This document shows, one piece after another, positions 36,783-44,757 of a stretch of 64,000 nt of DNA. The stretch is from contig NZ_JACSKZ010000005.1 in the NCBI RefSeq assembly GCF_018617875.1, forward strand, positions 117,812 through 181,811, read 5' to 3'. Source of the stretch: Exiguobacterium algae (GTDB lineage Bacteria > Bacillota > Bacilli > Exiguobacteriales > Exiguobacteriaceae). Under the pieces are notes generated by a model. That model did no database searches, was not told the DNA's origin, and saw only the letters and a list, made by a program, of their open reading frames with translations. The translations under genes and the position numbers were made by a program. How positions within the stretch are numbered: position 1 is the stretch's first letter; each line of letters opens with the position of its first letter.

Positions 36783-36797
36783 GCAGCTACATGAAGC

Positions 36798-36829
36798 AGA
36801 CGCACACCAATAAACGGTGTGCGTCTTTT
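36798..36829 (+). terminator. Terminator of speE-speB
   Basis: AGACGCACACC and GGTGTGCGTCT form an 11-bp stem followed by TTTC. Confidence 0.85.
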
Positions 36830-36835
36830 CTGTAT

Positions 36836-36870
36836 AGAAAGAAGTGCCCTCCAAAACGGACGGCACTTCC
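36836..36870 (-). terminator. Probable minus-strand terminator of the repeat-protein gene
   Basis: GAAGTGCC and GGCACTTC form an 8-bp stem on the minus strand, ending TTTCT. The T-tract is weak. Confidence 0.5.
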
Positions 36871-36906
36871 ATGTAAACCGGATCCGTCAATCGAAGACGG
36901 ATTTTA

Positions 36907-37659
36907 TTATTGCGTCACTTTCTGCTCTTGCATGCATTTCAACGCGGCTGTCCAACTGCCGAACAGGACGTTGATGGTAGATGTACTTGGAACGTTTCGT
37001 CCCTCTGCCCACTTCCGATAGTGGAGGATGCTGAAATGGGGCAACTCTGTTTTAGCGAGTCGGAGTGCCTCAATCACATCTTCTTCGTCCCACTTCCGTT
37101 TCGGTGGCGCGATGTCGAGAACGAACAGGGCGTAACTCCATGATCCGTATTTGCGTGCGATAGTGGCGACTGTCGGATAGCCACGCTCTTGTGCCCACAC
37201 TGCATAATGTTGTGAAGTCAATCGCTCGAGTTCCTCCGAGGCTTCAATCAAGGCCTGGATGATTCGTTCTTCACTGTTTTTGGCGGCGGTAGTTTGCAGT
37301 TTTGCTTCCCGAAGGGCATTTGACCATGATCCGAACCGGCTGCTGATGAGGGTGAGAGAAGGCGAACGGGTCACTTTAGACCATTCTCGATATGTCTGGC
37401 TGGTGAAAAGGGGTAACTCTTCTGCTGCTAGATTCAAGGCTTTGAGGATATCTTCGTCTGAATAGTATTGGAAAGAGAGTTGGATTTGTGCTGCGACCAA
37501 TGCTTCACGCCATGACCCGAATTGATGGATCACGGTAGATAACGATGGCACATTTTTGTCTTGCGACCAAATGCTGTATCGTTTGGAATCAAGCTCGGCG
37601 AATTCTTGAGCCGCTAGCTGTAGCGCTTGTACGATCTGAGGGCGTGTCCATTTTTTCAT
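36907..37659 (-). CDS. Stand-alone protein of four HNH-associated-type repeats
   Basis: A 250-residue protein made entirely of four tandem units with an exact 62-residue period. The landmark FGSW falls at 47, 109, 171 (as YGSW) and 233, and the preceding Trp at 31, 93, 155 and 217. The unit consensus is 'I..AL..A...L....S..Y..W.......PS...I...FGSW..AL'. This resembles the homing-endonuclease-associated repeat (Pfam HNH_repeat), a DNA-contacting module usually next to an HNH nuclease; no nuclease motif is present here. AAAGGAGA precedes the ATG. It is divergent from the sugar-nucleotide operon that contains a paralogue, suggesting a DNA-binding regulator (inference). Confidence 0.75.
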   Translation of the reverse strand: MKKWTRPQIVQALQLAAQEFAELDSKRYSIWSQDKNVPSLSTVIHQFGSWREALVAAQIQLSFQYYSDEDILKALNLAAEELPLFTSQTYREWSKVTRSPSLTLISSRFGSWSNALREAKLQTTAAKNSEERIIQALIEASEELERLTSQHYAVWAQERGYPTVATIARKYGSWSYALFVLDIAPPKRKWDEEDVIEALRLAKTELPHFSILHYRKWAEGRNVPSTSTINVLFGSWTAALKCMQEQKVTQ

Positions 37660-38064
37660 GTTGGTGTCTCTCCTTTAGTAGGGACGTATACACGTCGCAG
37701 AAGATGTCGTGGTGTGAATGAACAAGATTTTGTTGTCGGAAGAGCCATTAGGCTGACAAGAAAGTCGAATCGATGAAGTTCCTCCTTTTTGACTAAAAAC
37801 GGTTGTAAACAAAACCCAATTTTGATTGATATATTCTTTCCATTCCCGTCCGTATGGAAATTATTCATTATGTGAATGAAAAGATGAGAATAATTTTGTG
37901 AACTTATTTGTTACGGCTAGGTCATTAATAACAAAAAGCTCGAATAATCTTTAAATTTGTTGATTGGACTCGGGTAGTTTACTAGCATCACGGACTAATT
38001 CCAGTGATTGAACGGCGCTCAATCAGACCATCGGACAGGACAACTCGGAATCTTGGAGGTGCAA
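37660..38064. other. 405-bp AT-rich divergent intergenic region
   Basis: It separates the repeat-protein gene from the sugar-nucleotide operon and must hold promoters for both. A weak plus-strand promoter (TTGTTG 37957-37962, 17 bp, TACTAG 37980-37985) is possible. GACGT-ATAC-ACGTC lies at 37682-37695 near the repeat gene start. Nested dyads occur at 37858-37896. No reading frame was supported. Confidence 0.5.
37858..37896. repeat. Nested inverted repeats in the divergent control region
   Basis: AAATTATTC (37858-37866) and GAATAATTT (37888-37896) flank an inner dyad ATTCA-TTATG-TGAAT (37863-37877). No T-run follows, so it looks more like a protein-binding site than a terminator. Confidence 0.45.
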
Positions 38065-39987
38065 ATGGGAATGGCTACACTCGTCAATGTATACCGAAAA
38101 AATCGAAGAAACGTTCTTTTCTTTTGTGCGGATATAGTGATCATGGCGATCGTTTTATTCGTGACCTTTGAAGTACTGTTCTCGAAAATAGCTATGTATT
38201 CAGCGACCACGTCCGACATGTTGACGATGGTCCTGATTAAAATGATGAGCTTTATAACAATCGGCGCCTTATTGAAGATTCATCGAATTGATTGGCGGTA
38301 TGCCTCGATTCATGAAATGAAGCAAGTATCGATTGCGCTGTTGAGCAGTGACGTGGTGCTTTATGCATACAGTTACTCCACCTTCGGGGCAGGGTTGGAA
38401 GTGATGATGGCCGTACAAGCATTACTCGCCTTCAACCTGATTATATTCACTCGCTTTTTGGCCCGTCACCAAATCATGTCCATTTTGAAGCCGCAACAAT
38501 CCCCCCGCGGTAAAAAAACATTGGTCATCGGTGCCGGAAACTCCGGTCAATTGATTGTGCGGGAGTTAAAAGAATACCGGACGAACGTGTTACACGTCGT
38601 TGGAATTCTAGACGATGATCCGATGCTCCAATCGCTCTACGTCCATGGGGTACCGATTCTTGGGTCGAGCGCAGAACTCGAACGGGTCGTTCATGAGCAA
38701 GCTGTGGAGGTGGTCATTTTAGCCATTCCGAGTCTGACTTATGCCCGTCGAATTGAGTTATTGAAACGAATCGAGAAGACCGGTGCTGAATCACACGCTT
38801 TGCCGATGCTATCGGAACTGGCCACCGGTAAAGTCTCAATCAACGAGATTCGTGAAGTGAAAATCGAAGAACTGTTAGGGAGGGAACCGGTCCAACTTGA
38901 TATTTCCGGGATTTCAAAACATATGGAAGGAGCCACCGTACTCGTGACAGGGGCAGGAGGATCGATCGGATCGGAGCTTTGCCGGCAATTGATTAAATTC
39001 GGTCCCGCAGAAATGATTTTATTCGGTCACGGGGAGAACAGTATCTATTTAATTGAAAAAGAATTACGTGCACTTGGCACGGACACGGTGCTCTATCCGG
39101 TCATCGGTGACGTTCAGGATTTGGAGCGTCTCGAGCACGTGTTCCAGACATACAAACCTGAAATCGTCTATCACGCGGCCGCACACAAACACGTGCCGTT
39201 GATGGAAGACAATCCGCTCGAAGCAGTGAAGAACAATGTGTATGGAACGAAAAACATGGTCGATGTCGCTTCAAAGCATCAAGTGAATCGGTTTGTCATG
39301 GTATCGACGGACAAAGCTGTCAATCCCACAAACGTCATGGGATCTACAAAACGGATTGCGGAGATGATCGTCCAGGAAAAAGCGCGATCGAGCGATACGA
39401 TTTTTGCGGTCGTTCGGTTCGGAAACGTGCTCGGTAGTCGTGGTTCCGTCGTTCCGTTGTTCAAGGAACAGATTGTACGTGGCGGTCCCGTCACGGTGAC
39501 GGATGAAGAGATGACGCGTTACTTTATGACCATTCCGGAAGCGAGTCGGCTCGTCATCCAGGCTAGTGTCTTATCACGCGGCGGCGAGATTTTTGTGCTC
39601 GACATGGGAGAGCCCGTTAAAATCATGGACTTGGCTAAGAAAATGATTGAACTGAGCGGATTCACAATCGATCAAATTCCGATTCAAGTGACTGGGATTC
39701 GACCTGGTGAAAAACTGTACGAAGAATTGTTGGCATCGAACGAACTGGACCCTGAAGCGAACGTATTCCCGAAAATATTTGTAGGGTGTACACGTCCCTT
39801 CACATCCGTTTCACCGATATTGCGCTTGATTGAGCAGTTCAGAGAAAATGCAGGCGCGTTGACTGATGTTTTGTTATTCGTGGCGAACAGCCAAGACATT
39901 GATTCAGACCTTCGACGAATCTTTGCGAGCGGACTTGAATTCATTCCGGCAGAGAACATGCGCATGCGCGTCGTCGATGGAAATTGA
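38065..39987 (+). CDS. CapD/PglF-type nucleoside-diphosphate-sugar 4,6-dehydratase, membrane-anchored
   Basis: A 640-residue polysaccharide-biosynthesis enzyme. Four N-terminal helices (about 18-130) and a CoA-binding-like Rossmann domain (LVIGAGNSGQLIVRELK) precede the SDR domain, with VTGAGGSIGSELCRQLIKFG for NAD and STDKAVNPTNVMGSTKR as the dehydratase active region of the PglF/WbpM/CapD group. The expected reaction is UDP-GlcNAc to the 4-keto-6-deoxy sugar. ATG at 38065 follows GGAGGT closely; ATG at 38071 is the alternative. It heads a five-gene operon; the next enzymes are the aminotransferase and two degenerate homologues. Confidence 0.88.
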   Translation: MGMATLVNVYRKNRRNVLFFCADIVIMAIVLFVTFEVLFSKIAMYSATTSDMLTMVLIKMMSFITIGALLKIHRIDWRYASIHEMKQVSIALLSSDVVLYAYSYSTFGAGLEVMMAVQALLAFNLIIFTRFLARHQIMSILKPQQSPRGKKTLVIGAGNSGQLIVRELKEYRTNVLHVVGILDDDPMLQSLYVHGVPILGSSAELERVVHEQAVEVVILAIPSLTYARRIELLKRIEKTGAESHALPMLSELATGKVSINEIREVKIEELLGREPVQLDISGISKHMEGATVLVTGAGGSIGSELCRQLIKFGPAEMILFGHGENSIYLIEKELRALGTDTVLYPVIGDVQDLERLEHVFQTYKPEIVYHAAAHKHVPLMEDNPLEAVKNNVYGTKNMVDVASKHQVNRFVMVSTDKAVNPTNVMGSTKRIAEMIVQEKARSSDTIFAVVRFGNVLGSRGSVVPLFKEQIVRGGPVTVTDEEMTRYFMTIPEASRLVIQASVLSRGGEIFVLDMGEPVKIMDLAKKMIELSGFTIDQIPIQVTGIRPGEKLYEELLASNELDPEANVFPKIFVGCTRPFTSVSPILRLIEQFRENAGALTDVLLFVANSQDIDSDLRRIFASGLEFIPAENMRMRVVDGN

Positions 39988-40001
39988 GGGGAGGGGTGAA
40001 G

Positions 40002-40856
40002 ATGGTGGAGCAAACTGTGATGGTCGTAGGTGTCTCGACATTCAAAGGGTTTCACCTGGCACGGCGTTTATTGAAAGAAGGGTTTGACGTGGTAGGGATT
40101 GATGATGAAGGAAAATATAAAACGCAGATCGCCAAGCAGCGCTTATACGTCCTCACCCATCCAAGGTTCCATCTCGTCCGTACGAGTTTGACCCAAAAAG
40201 CAAACATGAGACAAGTCTTGACCACCTATGAGCCGGCGCACATCCTACTATGTGCGGGTCCGTCAAAAGCGTATGACGGGCATCTGATGGAGCGGTATGA
40301 ACGGATGAAACGCTACGTCTCCAGACAATCAAAACGCGTACCGGTGAACTCTCTGATCACGTTCGACCTTCCTGTTGAAGAGACCCGGCAGTCCACATCC
40401 GCCATCCATCTCGTCACAGAAGATGTATACGGCCCGTGGGATGATGAGTCCTCCATCTTCTCAAAAGCAATCCTGGCAGTGGATGGCGGGCACCGTTTTG
40501 TCGGTGCCTACGCTTCCGATATTGTGAACGCCTCCCATATCGATGATGTCGTCGAATCGGTCGTGCGTTTGCTCCGACTCCTCCAATCAGGTGTCTCCCC
40601 AATCGGGCAGTATCAAATCGAAGCATCAGATTATGTACAAGTCCAAACGTTACTCGCCGATATCGGTCAGCTGTTACATCGACCCGTTCGTGTGTCGTTG
40701 CCGATCCGTGACCCGATGTTCCATGAATATGACCTCCCGACATTAGAGACGTTGACGGGTTTTCATCCGAGTACGTCCTTATACGAAGGATTGAAACAGG
40801 TGCTCGATTGGTACGGTGCTTATCAAACGATGATGAAGGAGGGCATGAGTAAATGA
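40002..40856 (+). CDS. Degenerate UDP-glucuronate-epimerase-like SDR protein (probable pseudoenzyme)
   Basis: A 284-residue protein whose ends match NAD-dependent sugar epimerases: VSTFKGFHLARRLLKEGFDV at the start, EDVYGPWDDESSIFSKAIL and SHIDDVVESVVRLL in the second half. The dinucleotide motif GxxGxxG is altered to G-V-S-T-F-K-G (residues 10-16). The central segment that should hold the S/T...YxxxK catalytic residues is missing, and the protein is about 40-50 residues shorter than typical epimerases. GAGGGGAGGGG precedes the ATG. It overlaps the aminotransferase by four bases and is kept in frame, which argues for a non-catalytic or altered function rather than decay. Confidence 0.75.
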   Translation: MVEQTVMVVGVSTFKGFHLARRLLKEGFDVVGIDDEGKYKTQIAKQRLYVLTHPRFHLVRTSLTQKANMRQVLTTYEPAHILLCAGPSKAYDGHLMERYERMKRYVSRQSKRVPVNSLITFDLPVEETRQSTSAIHLVTEDVYGPWDDESSIFSKAILAVDGGHRFVGAYASDIVNASHIDDVVESVVRLLRLLQSGVSPIGQYQIEASDYVQVQTLLADIGQLLHRPVRVSLPIRDPMFHEYDLPTLETLTGFHPSTSLYEGLKQVLDWYGAYQTMMKEGMSK

Positions 40857-41995
40857 ACATCTTACTGTCTCAGCCGCACATGTCCGGCCGTGAAATGGCG
40901 TACGTGGAAGAAGCTTTTTCAAGCAACTGGATCGCCCCGCTCGGACCAAACGTGAATGCGTTTGAGCAAGAAGTGGCCGCCTATGCTGACCATCCTCATG
41001 CGCTCGCCACCAGCTCTGGAACGGCAGCCCTTCATCTGGCGCTTCTCACCTTGAACGTCGGGGCGGGAGATGTGGTGTTCTGTCAATCCCTCACGTTCGT
41101 CGCCTCTGTGAATCCGATTCGTTACGTCGGCGCGACACCGGTCTTCATTGATTCAGAAGCGGATACTTGGAATATGTCACCGGACGCGTTGCGAAAAGCG
41201 CTTGTTCAAGCGGCGACAAAAGGAAATTTACCGAAGGCGGTCATCGTCGTTCACCTGTATGGGGTCGTGGCAAAGATCGGAGAGATTCGTCAGCTCTGTG
41301 ATGAGTTTGGGGTGCCTTTGATTGAAGATGCGGCCGAGTCACTCGGTGCGACGTGGAAAGGACATATGACCGGAACAATCGGGGACCTCGGATTTTACTC
41401 ATTCAATGGGAACAAAATCATCACCACGTCCGGAGGAGGGATGTTGCTGCTTGCGACGGAACAACAGAAAGCGTTCGCTTTAAAGCTGGCCACGCAAGCG
41501 AGAGAAAATGTTTTACATTACGAGCACGAACAGGTCGGGTACAACTACCGGTTGAGTAACGTGTCGGCCGGAATCGGTCGGGGGCAACTGGAAGTGATCG
41601 AGCAACGTGTACGTGCCCGGCGCCGTGTATTCACTCGGTATGAACGCATGTTTGAAGGGATTGGGGTCAGCTATCAACAGGAAATCAAACACGCTCGAGC
41701 CAATCGGTGGTTGACCGCCATGCAACTTGATCACTTCCCAATCGGACGTGATCAATTGATTCACCATTTAGCTGATGCAGGGATTGAGTCGCGCCCAGTC
41801 TGGAAACCGATGCACCTTCAACCGCTCTATCAAGACGCAGAGTACGTCACGGTTGATGGGGAAGACGTGAGTCGCCGTCTATTTGAAAACGGAGTCTGTC
41901 TACCATCCAGCTCGAATCTGACAATTGGACAGCAACAAATAGTGATTCAAGCCGTGCTCGCTACACGCACTTTTGCAACAGAAAAAAGCGTGTAA
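40853..41995 (+). CDS. DegT/DnrJ/EryC1/StrS aminotransferase (PglE-like)
   Basis: A 380-residue PLP-dependent sugar aminotransferase. Signatures are LATSSGTAALHLALL, EDAAESLGATWKG and the PLP lysine K188 in SFNGNKIITTSGGG, with YNYRLSNVSAGIGRGQLE late. It should aminate the 4-keto sugar made by the dehydratase, giving a UDP-4-amino-4,6-dideoxy sugar as in bacillosamine synthesis; the PglD acetyltransferase of that route is absent. It starts on an ATGA overlap. Confidence 0.88.
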   Translation: MNILLSQPHMSGREMAYVEEAFSSNWIAPLGPNVNAFEQEVAAYADHPHALATSSGTAALHLALLTLNVGAGDVVFCQSLTFVASVNPIRYVGATPVFIDSEADTWNMSPDALRKALVQAATKGNLPKAVIVVHLYGVVAKIGEIRQLCDEFGVPLIEDAAESLGATWKGHMTGTIGDLGFYSFNGNKIITTSGGGMLLLATEQQKAFALKLATQARENVLHYEHEQVGYNYRLSNVSAGIGRGQLEVIEQRVRARRRVFTRYERMFEGIGVSYQQEIKHARANRWLTAMQLDHFPIGRDQLIHHLADAGIESRPVWKPMHLQPLYQDAEYVTVDGEDVSRRLFENGVCLPSSSNLTIGQQQIVIQAVLATRTFATEKSV

Positions 41996-42007
41996 GGGGG
42001 AAAAGAC

Positions 42008-42589
42008 ATGACGCAGGAAGCAGAGATCATCAAAGCACTCCAAACAGCCGCATCTCTGACTCCATCACTCACGGTGAAACAATATCAACTATGGAGCCGG
42101 GACCGGGATGCTCCGACGTTTCTCGACATTTTACATGCCTATGGATCATGGACGAGCGCATTGAGAGCATCAGGTCTATTGGAAGTGAGGCGATACGAGT
42201 CACACGAAATCATTCAATCCCTACGCCTCGCATGGAAGGAGGAAGGAAGACTGACGAGCACCCACTATCAACACTGGGCAGATGCTCGGGATGTTCCTTC
42301 ATTAGGTGATATTATTACCCATTTTGGGTCTTGGAGTCTCGCCGTTAAAGCGGTCGAGCGATTGGAAGAAGAGCATTTTACGGTACAACCTGAACGGGAG
42401 AAAGCTGAAATGGTCCAGGCTTTGTTCGAGGCAAACCGCGTGTTGAGACCGTTCAATGCCATTACTTATCAAAAATGGGCCAAGCAATTTCATAAACCAA
42501 GTGTCGCCAAAGTATCCAGACGATTCGGCTCCTGGAAGCGTGCGCTTGATGAACTGGGCATTCGTGAATCGGCAGAGGTGAAGCCGTAA
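42008..42589 (+). CDS. Stand-alone protein of three HNH-associated-type repeats
   Basis: A 193-residue paralogue of the protein at 36907-37659 with three units. (Y/F)GSW lies at 45-48, 106-109 and 173-176, and the upstream Trp at 29, 90 and 157; the third unit has a short insertion. Unit text such as DVPSLGDIITHFGSWSLAV closely follows the repeat consensus. AAGGGGGAAAAGAC precedes the ATG, 12 bp after the aminotransferase gene. No nuclease or enzymatic domain is present. Location within a sugar operon is unusual for this repeat; a DNA-binding regulatory role is inferred. Confidence 0.75.
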   Translation: MTQEAEIIKALQTAASLTPSLTVKQYQLWSRDRDAPTFLDILHAYGSWTSALRASGLLEVRRYESHEIIQSLRLAWKEEGRLTSTHYQHWADARDVPSLGDIITHFGSWSLAVKAVERLEEEHFTVQPEREKAEMVQALFEANRVLRPFNAITYQKWAKQFHKPSVAKVSRRFGSWKRALDELGIRESAEVKP

Positions 42590-42607
42590 CTAGAGGAGGG
42601 ACATCCG

Positions 42608-43261
42608 ATGGTGAGACCTATTGTTTTGCTCGTCAGTGAACATCAAACATCCCGTTGCGTATACCATGCGATTCGAAATCTCGGGGTCACGCACGTCATT
42701 CAGGAAGATGGACCGATTGAATATCGACCGGCTTCTGTTAAACAATGGTTGACCCATCTATTCATCCGTTTTGCGACCCCGCTCATGAAATGGACGAGCC
42801 GTAAACGAATCCATGAATTGAAACAGCGTTATCCTTTAGTAGAAGACCCGATTCCCCCGCATCATGTGATTCACGTCACTTCACTGAATGATGAAAAGAC
42901 GGAGATGTGGCTCGATCGGTTAGCCCCTCAGTTAGTCGTCACGCACGAAACGGGCCCGATCGCGGACGAAGTATGGAGACGTCTGGCGTGTCCGGTCATC
43001 ACGGTTCGCCCTTCGATGGCGGAAGGGCAGGTTCAAGCTTATTGGGCGGTCCAAGGGCGTCCGTCTCTCAACGAAGTCACGATTGAGCGTTGGACGCCAC
43101 GTGGTTGGACCGTTCTGGATCAGGCCATCCTGTACAAAGGAGGCGACGATAATTTTGCGACCTATCCATATCTTCAACTCACCACCCTTCTGCCGATGTT
43201 ACGTCGTCACATCGAGTCCGCATTGACGGCGACGGAGTCACCGGACCGGCGGAAAGCATGA
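42608..43261 (+). CDS. Degenerate formyltransferase-like protein (probable pseudoenzyme)
   Basis: A 217-residue protein related to N-formyltransferases acting on amino sugars: LLVSEHQTSRCVYHAIRNLG at the start, PVITVRPSMAEGQVQAYWAV in the middle and DDNFATYPYLQLTTLLPML at the end match the family pattern. The catalytic set Asn-His-Asp is lost: N-x-H becomes T-V-R (132-134) and the later G-x-D-x-G is absent around RGWTVLDQ. GAGGAGGG precedes the ATG. It is the last gene of the operon and ends seven bases from the convergent MerR gene; no terminator is visible. An enzyme is not expected unless chemistry has changed. Confidence 0.7.
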   Translation: MVRPIVLLVSEHQTSRCVYHAIRNLGVTHVIQEDGPIEYRPASVKQWLTHLFIRFATPLMKWTSRKRIHELKQRYPLVEDPIPPHHVIHVTSLNDEKTEMWLDRLAPQLVVTHETGPIADEVWRRLACPVITVRPSMAEGQVQAYWAVQGRPSLNEVTIERWTPRGWTVLDQAILYKGGDDNFATYPYLQLTTLLPMLRRHIESALTATESPDRRKA

Positions 43262-43268
43262 AATGCGG

Positions 43269-44033
43269 TTAGCTGTTTGTGATGCAGTAGTACTGGATGG
43301 CCTCGTTGTAGTAGTGTGCGAGGCCTTTTTCATGTTGGTCATAAAAAGCGGTGAATCGTTCATCGGACACATACATTTGCCCGAGTCCGCTAAACAGATC
43401 GAGCGAGCAGTCGTAGAAATGCTGGTGAATGAACGCGTGATTCTGTCGTACGACCGTTTGGACACGGTCATCTTCGATTGGGACGCCTTCACGGAACAGG
43501 TGCACGAGCGGTTCGACGAGCGCCATTTGCTGTGCACTGAGCGACTCCCATTCTTCTTTCGAACGATTCGCTGAACGCGTACGGGTCGTTTGGTAGGCCT
43601 CGCTTTCACCCCAGCGCTCGATGACCTCATCTTCGTGTTTGGCCTCGTGTGCTTTGATTTCTTCAAACGACATTCCGTTGAACAGTGACTTGTCTTCCAT
43701 ATGAATTCCTCCTTTAAGTGAGGCGAGTGTTGCTTCGGCGGTATCGGCGAGACGGTCGAAATAATCGGCTTTCTCACGAAGTGTCCGCACTTGTTGTTCT
43801 AATGTGGCGGCCCGGTCAAATGAGGGGGCCACCAACATTTCCTGAATCGTCTCGAGAGGGAAGTCGAGAGTCCGATAAAAGAGAATGAGCTGCAATTGCT
43901 CGGCGTCATGTGTCGTGTAGCGACGATATCCGTTTTCATCGCGCTGGGGCACAAGCAGACCGATGTGGTCATAGTGTCGTAGCGTGCGTGTCGTCGTCCC
44001 GGCGAGTGTCGCGAGTTGTTGGATTGAATACAT
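43269..44033 (-). CDS. MerR-family regulator with TipAS drug-binding domain
   Basis: A 254-residue regulator. The MerR HTH (YSIQQLATLAGTTTRTLRHY; GLLVPQRDENGYRRYT) is followed by a coiled-coil and, from about residue 112, a TipAS-type domain (KSLFNGMSFEEIKAHEAKHE ... ERWGESEAYQ) that binds thiopeptides or other small compounds in relatives. GGAGGTGAGGAG precedes the ATG. The promoter directly upstream has the MerR-type 19-bp spacer with a dyad, so autoregulation is likely. Other targets are not evident. Confidence 0.9.
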   Translation of the reverse strand: MYSIQQLATLAGTTTRTLRHYDHIGLLVPQRDENGYRRYTTHDAEQLQLILFYRTLDFPLETIQEMLVAPSFDRAATLEQQVRTLREKADYFDRLADTAEATLASLKGGIHMEDKSLFNGMSFEEIKAHEAKHEDEVIERWGESEAYQTTRTRSANRSKEEWESLSAQQMALVEPLVHLFREGVPIEDDRVQTVVRQNHAFIHQHFYDCSLDLFSGLGQMYVSDERFTAFYDQHEKGLAHYYNEAIQYYCITNS

Positions 44034-44053
44034 CTCCTCACCTCCTTGAATTC

Positions 44054-44084
44054 ATCGTAAAGGGTGACGTCGCGTCAAGGTCAA
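44054..44084 (-). promoter_or_regulatory. MerR-type promoter with 19-bp spacer
   Basis: On the minus strand TTGACC (44084-44079) and TACGAT (44059-44054) are 19 bp apart, and the spacer contains TGACG-CGA-CGTCA, a perfect inverted repeat. This is the layout that MerR activators untwist. The -35 overlaps the stop codon of the upstream GNAT gene. Confidence 0.7.
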
Positions 44085-44545
44085 GCCTGTTTTTCGTATA
44101 AAGAAAATCCGTCCTGTTCACCGATATAGCGAAAACCGAATTTAAGGTAGTATTCATTGAGGAAGGTGTTGTCTGCGACACAGTCCAACCGGATGATTGC
44201 CTCTGTATGGGAGAGGGCGTATTGGATTAAGCGCTCCCCGATGCGTTCGCCTTTCATTCGGGAGTCGGTGACGAGTCGATGCAAGTAGACAGCACCATCA
44301 TGGGCGTTCCATAAGTTGTCGTCCCAGTCTGTCGGGGGAATCAGACTGACAGAACCGAGGATTTGATTATCGCGTTCGTAGACGTATACCGTTCCATTCG
44401 TTAAATCATGTCGGACATAATCCGACCGGCTCGGTTCTAAATACTTTACCCATTGCGATTTTCCGGCTGTCTGAAATTCCTGGGCTTTCAATAAAATCAA
44501 TTGATCAATGGCTGTAAAATCAGCCTGTGTGGCCAAACGGATCAT
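44081..44545 (-). CDS. GNAT-family N-acetyltransferase
   Basis: A 154-residue acetyltransferase with LHRLVTDSRMKGERIGERLI as the acetyl-CoA segment and the ending LNEYYLKFGFRYIGEQDGFS. The ATG at 44545 follows GAGGCG; the frame runs 40 codons further upstream without a better site. It precedes the MerR/TipAS gene on the same strand and could be expressed with it, but the regulator has its own promoter. The substrate is unknown. Confidence 0.8.
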   Translation of the reverse strand: MIRLATQADFTAIDQLILLKAQEFQTAGKSQWVKYLEPSRSDYVRHDLTNGTVYVYERDNQILGSVSLIPPTDWDDNLWNAHDGAVYLHRLVTDSRMKGERIGERLIQYALSHTEAIIRLDCVADNTFLNEYYLKFGFRYIGEQDGFSLYEKQA

Positions 44546-44659
44546 ATGAGTCGCCTCGCTTTCATTTCTTTTCAAAATCGTGTAGGCTACACGATGAGTA
44601 AGCTGATGAAACATCTTTGTATCATCAAATGATTTTTGGTAAGATAAATTTATTGCATC

Positions 44660-44675
44660 GTGCAAACGATTGCGC
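44660..44675 (+). promoter_or_regulatory. cre-like box upstream of the alpha-glucosidase
   Basis: TGCAAACGATTGCG (44661-44674) matches the cre consensus except at its last base. It lies in the spacer of a possible promoter TTGCAT-N17-TTATGA (44653-44681); TTCACA-N16-TATATA (44690-44717) is an alternative. Confidence 0.6.
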
Positions 44676-44757
44676 TTATGAAGATGAAGTTCACAGCACG
44701 AATAATATGATTATATAAAAAAGCAGTGAGTTTTGGGATAAGGAGTATCAACATCAC

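Noticed and set aside
36907..37659. Homing endonuclease identity for the repeat proteins
   Set aside because: There is no HNH, GIY-YIG or LAGLIDADG motif, and the proteins are too short to hold a nuclease domain beside the repeats.
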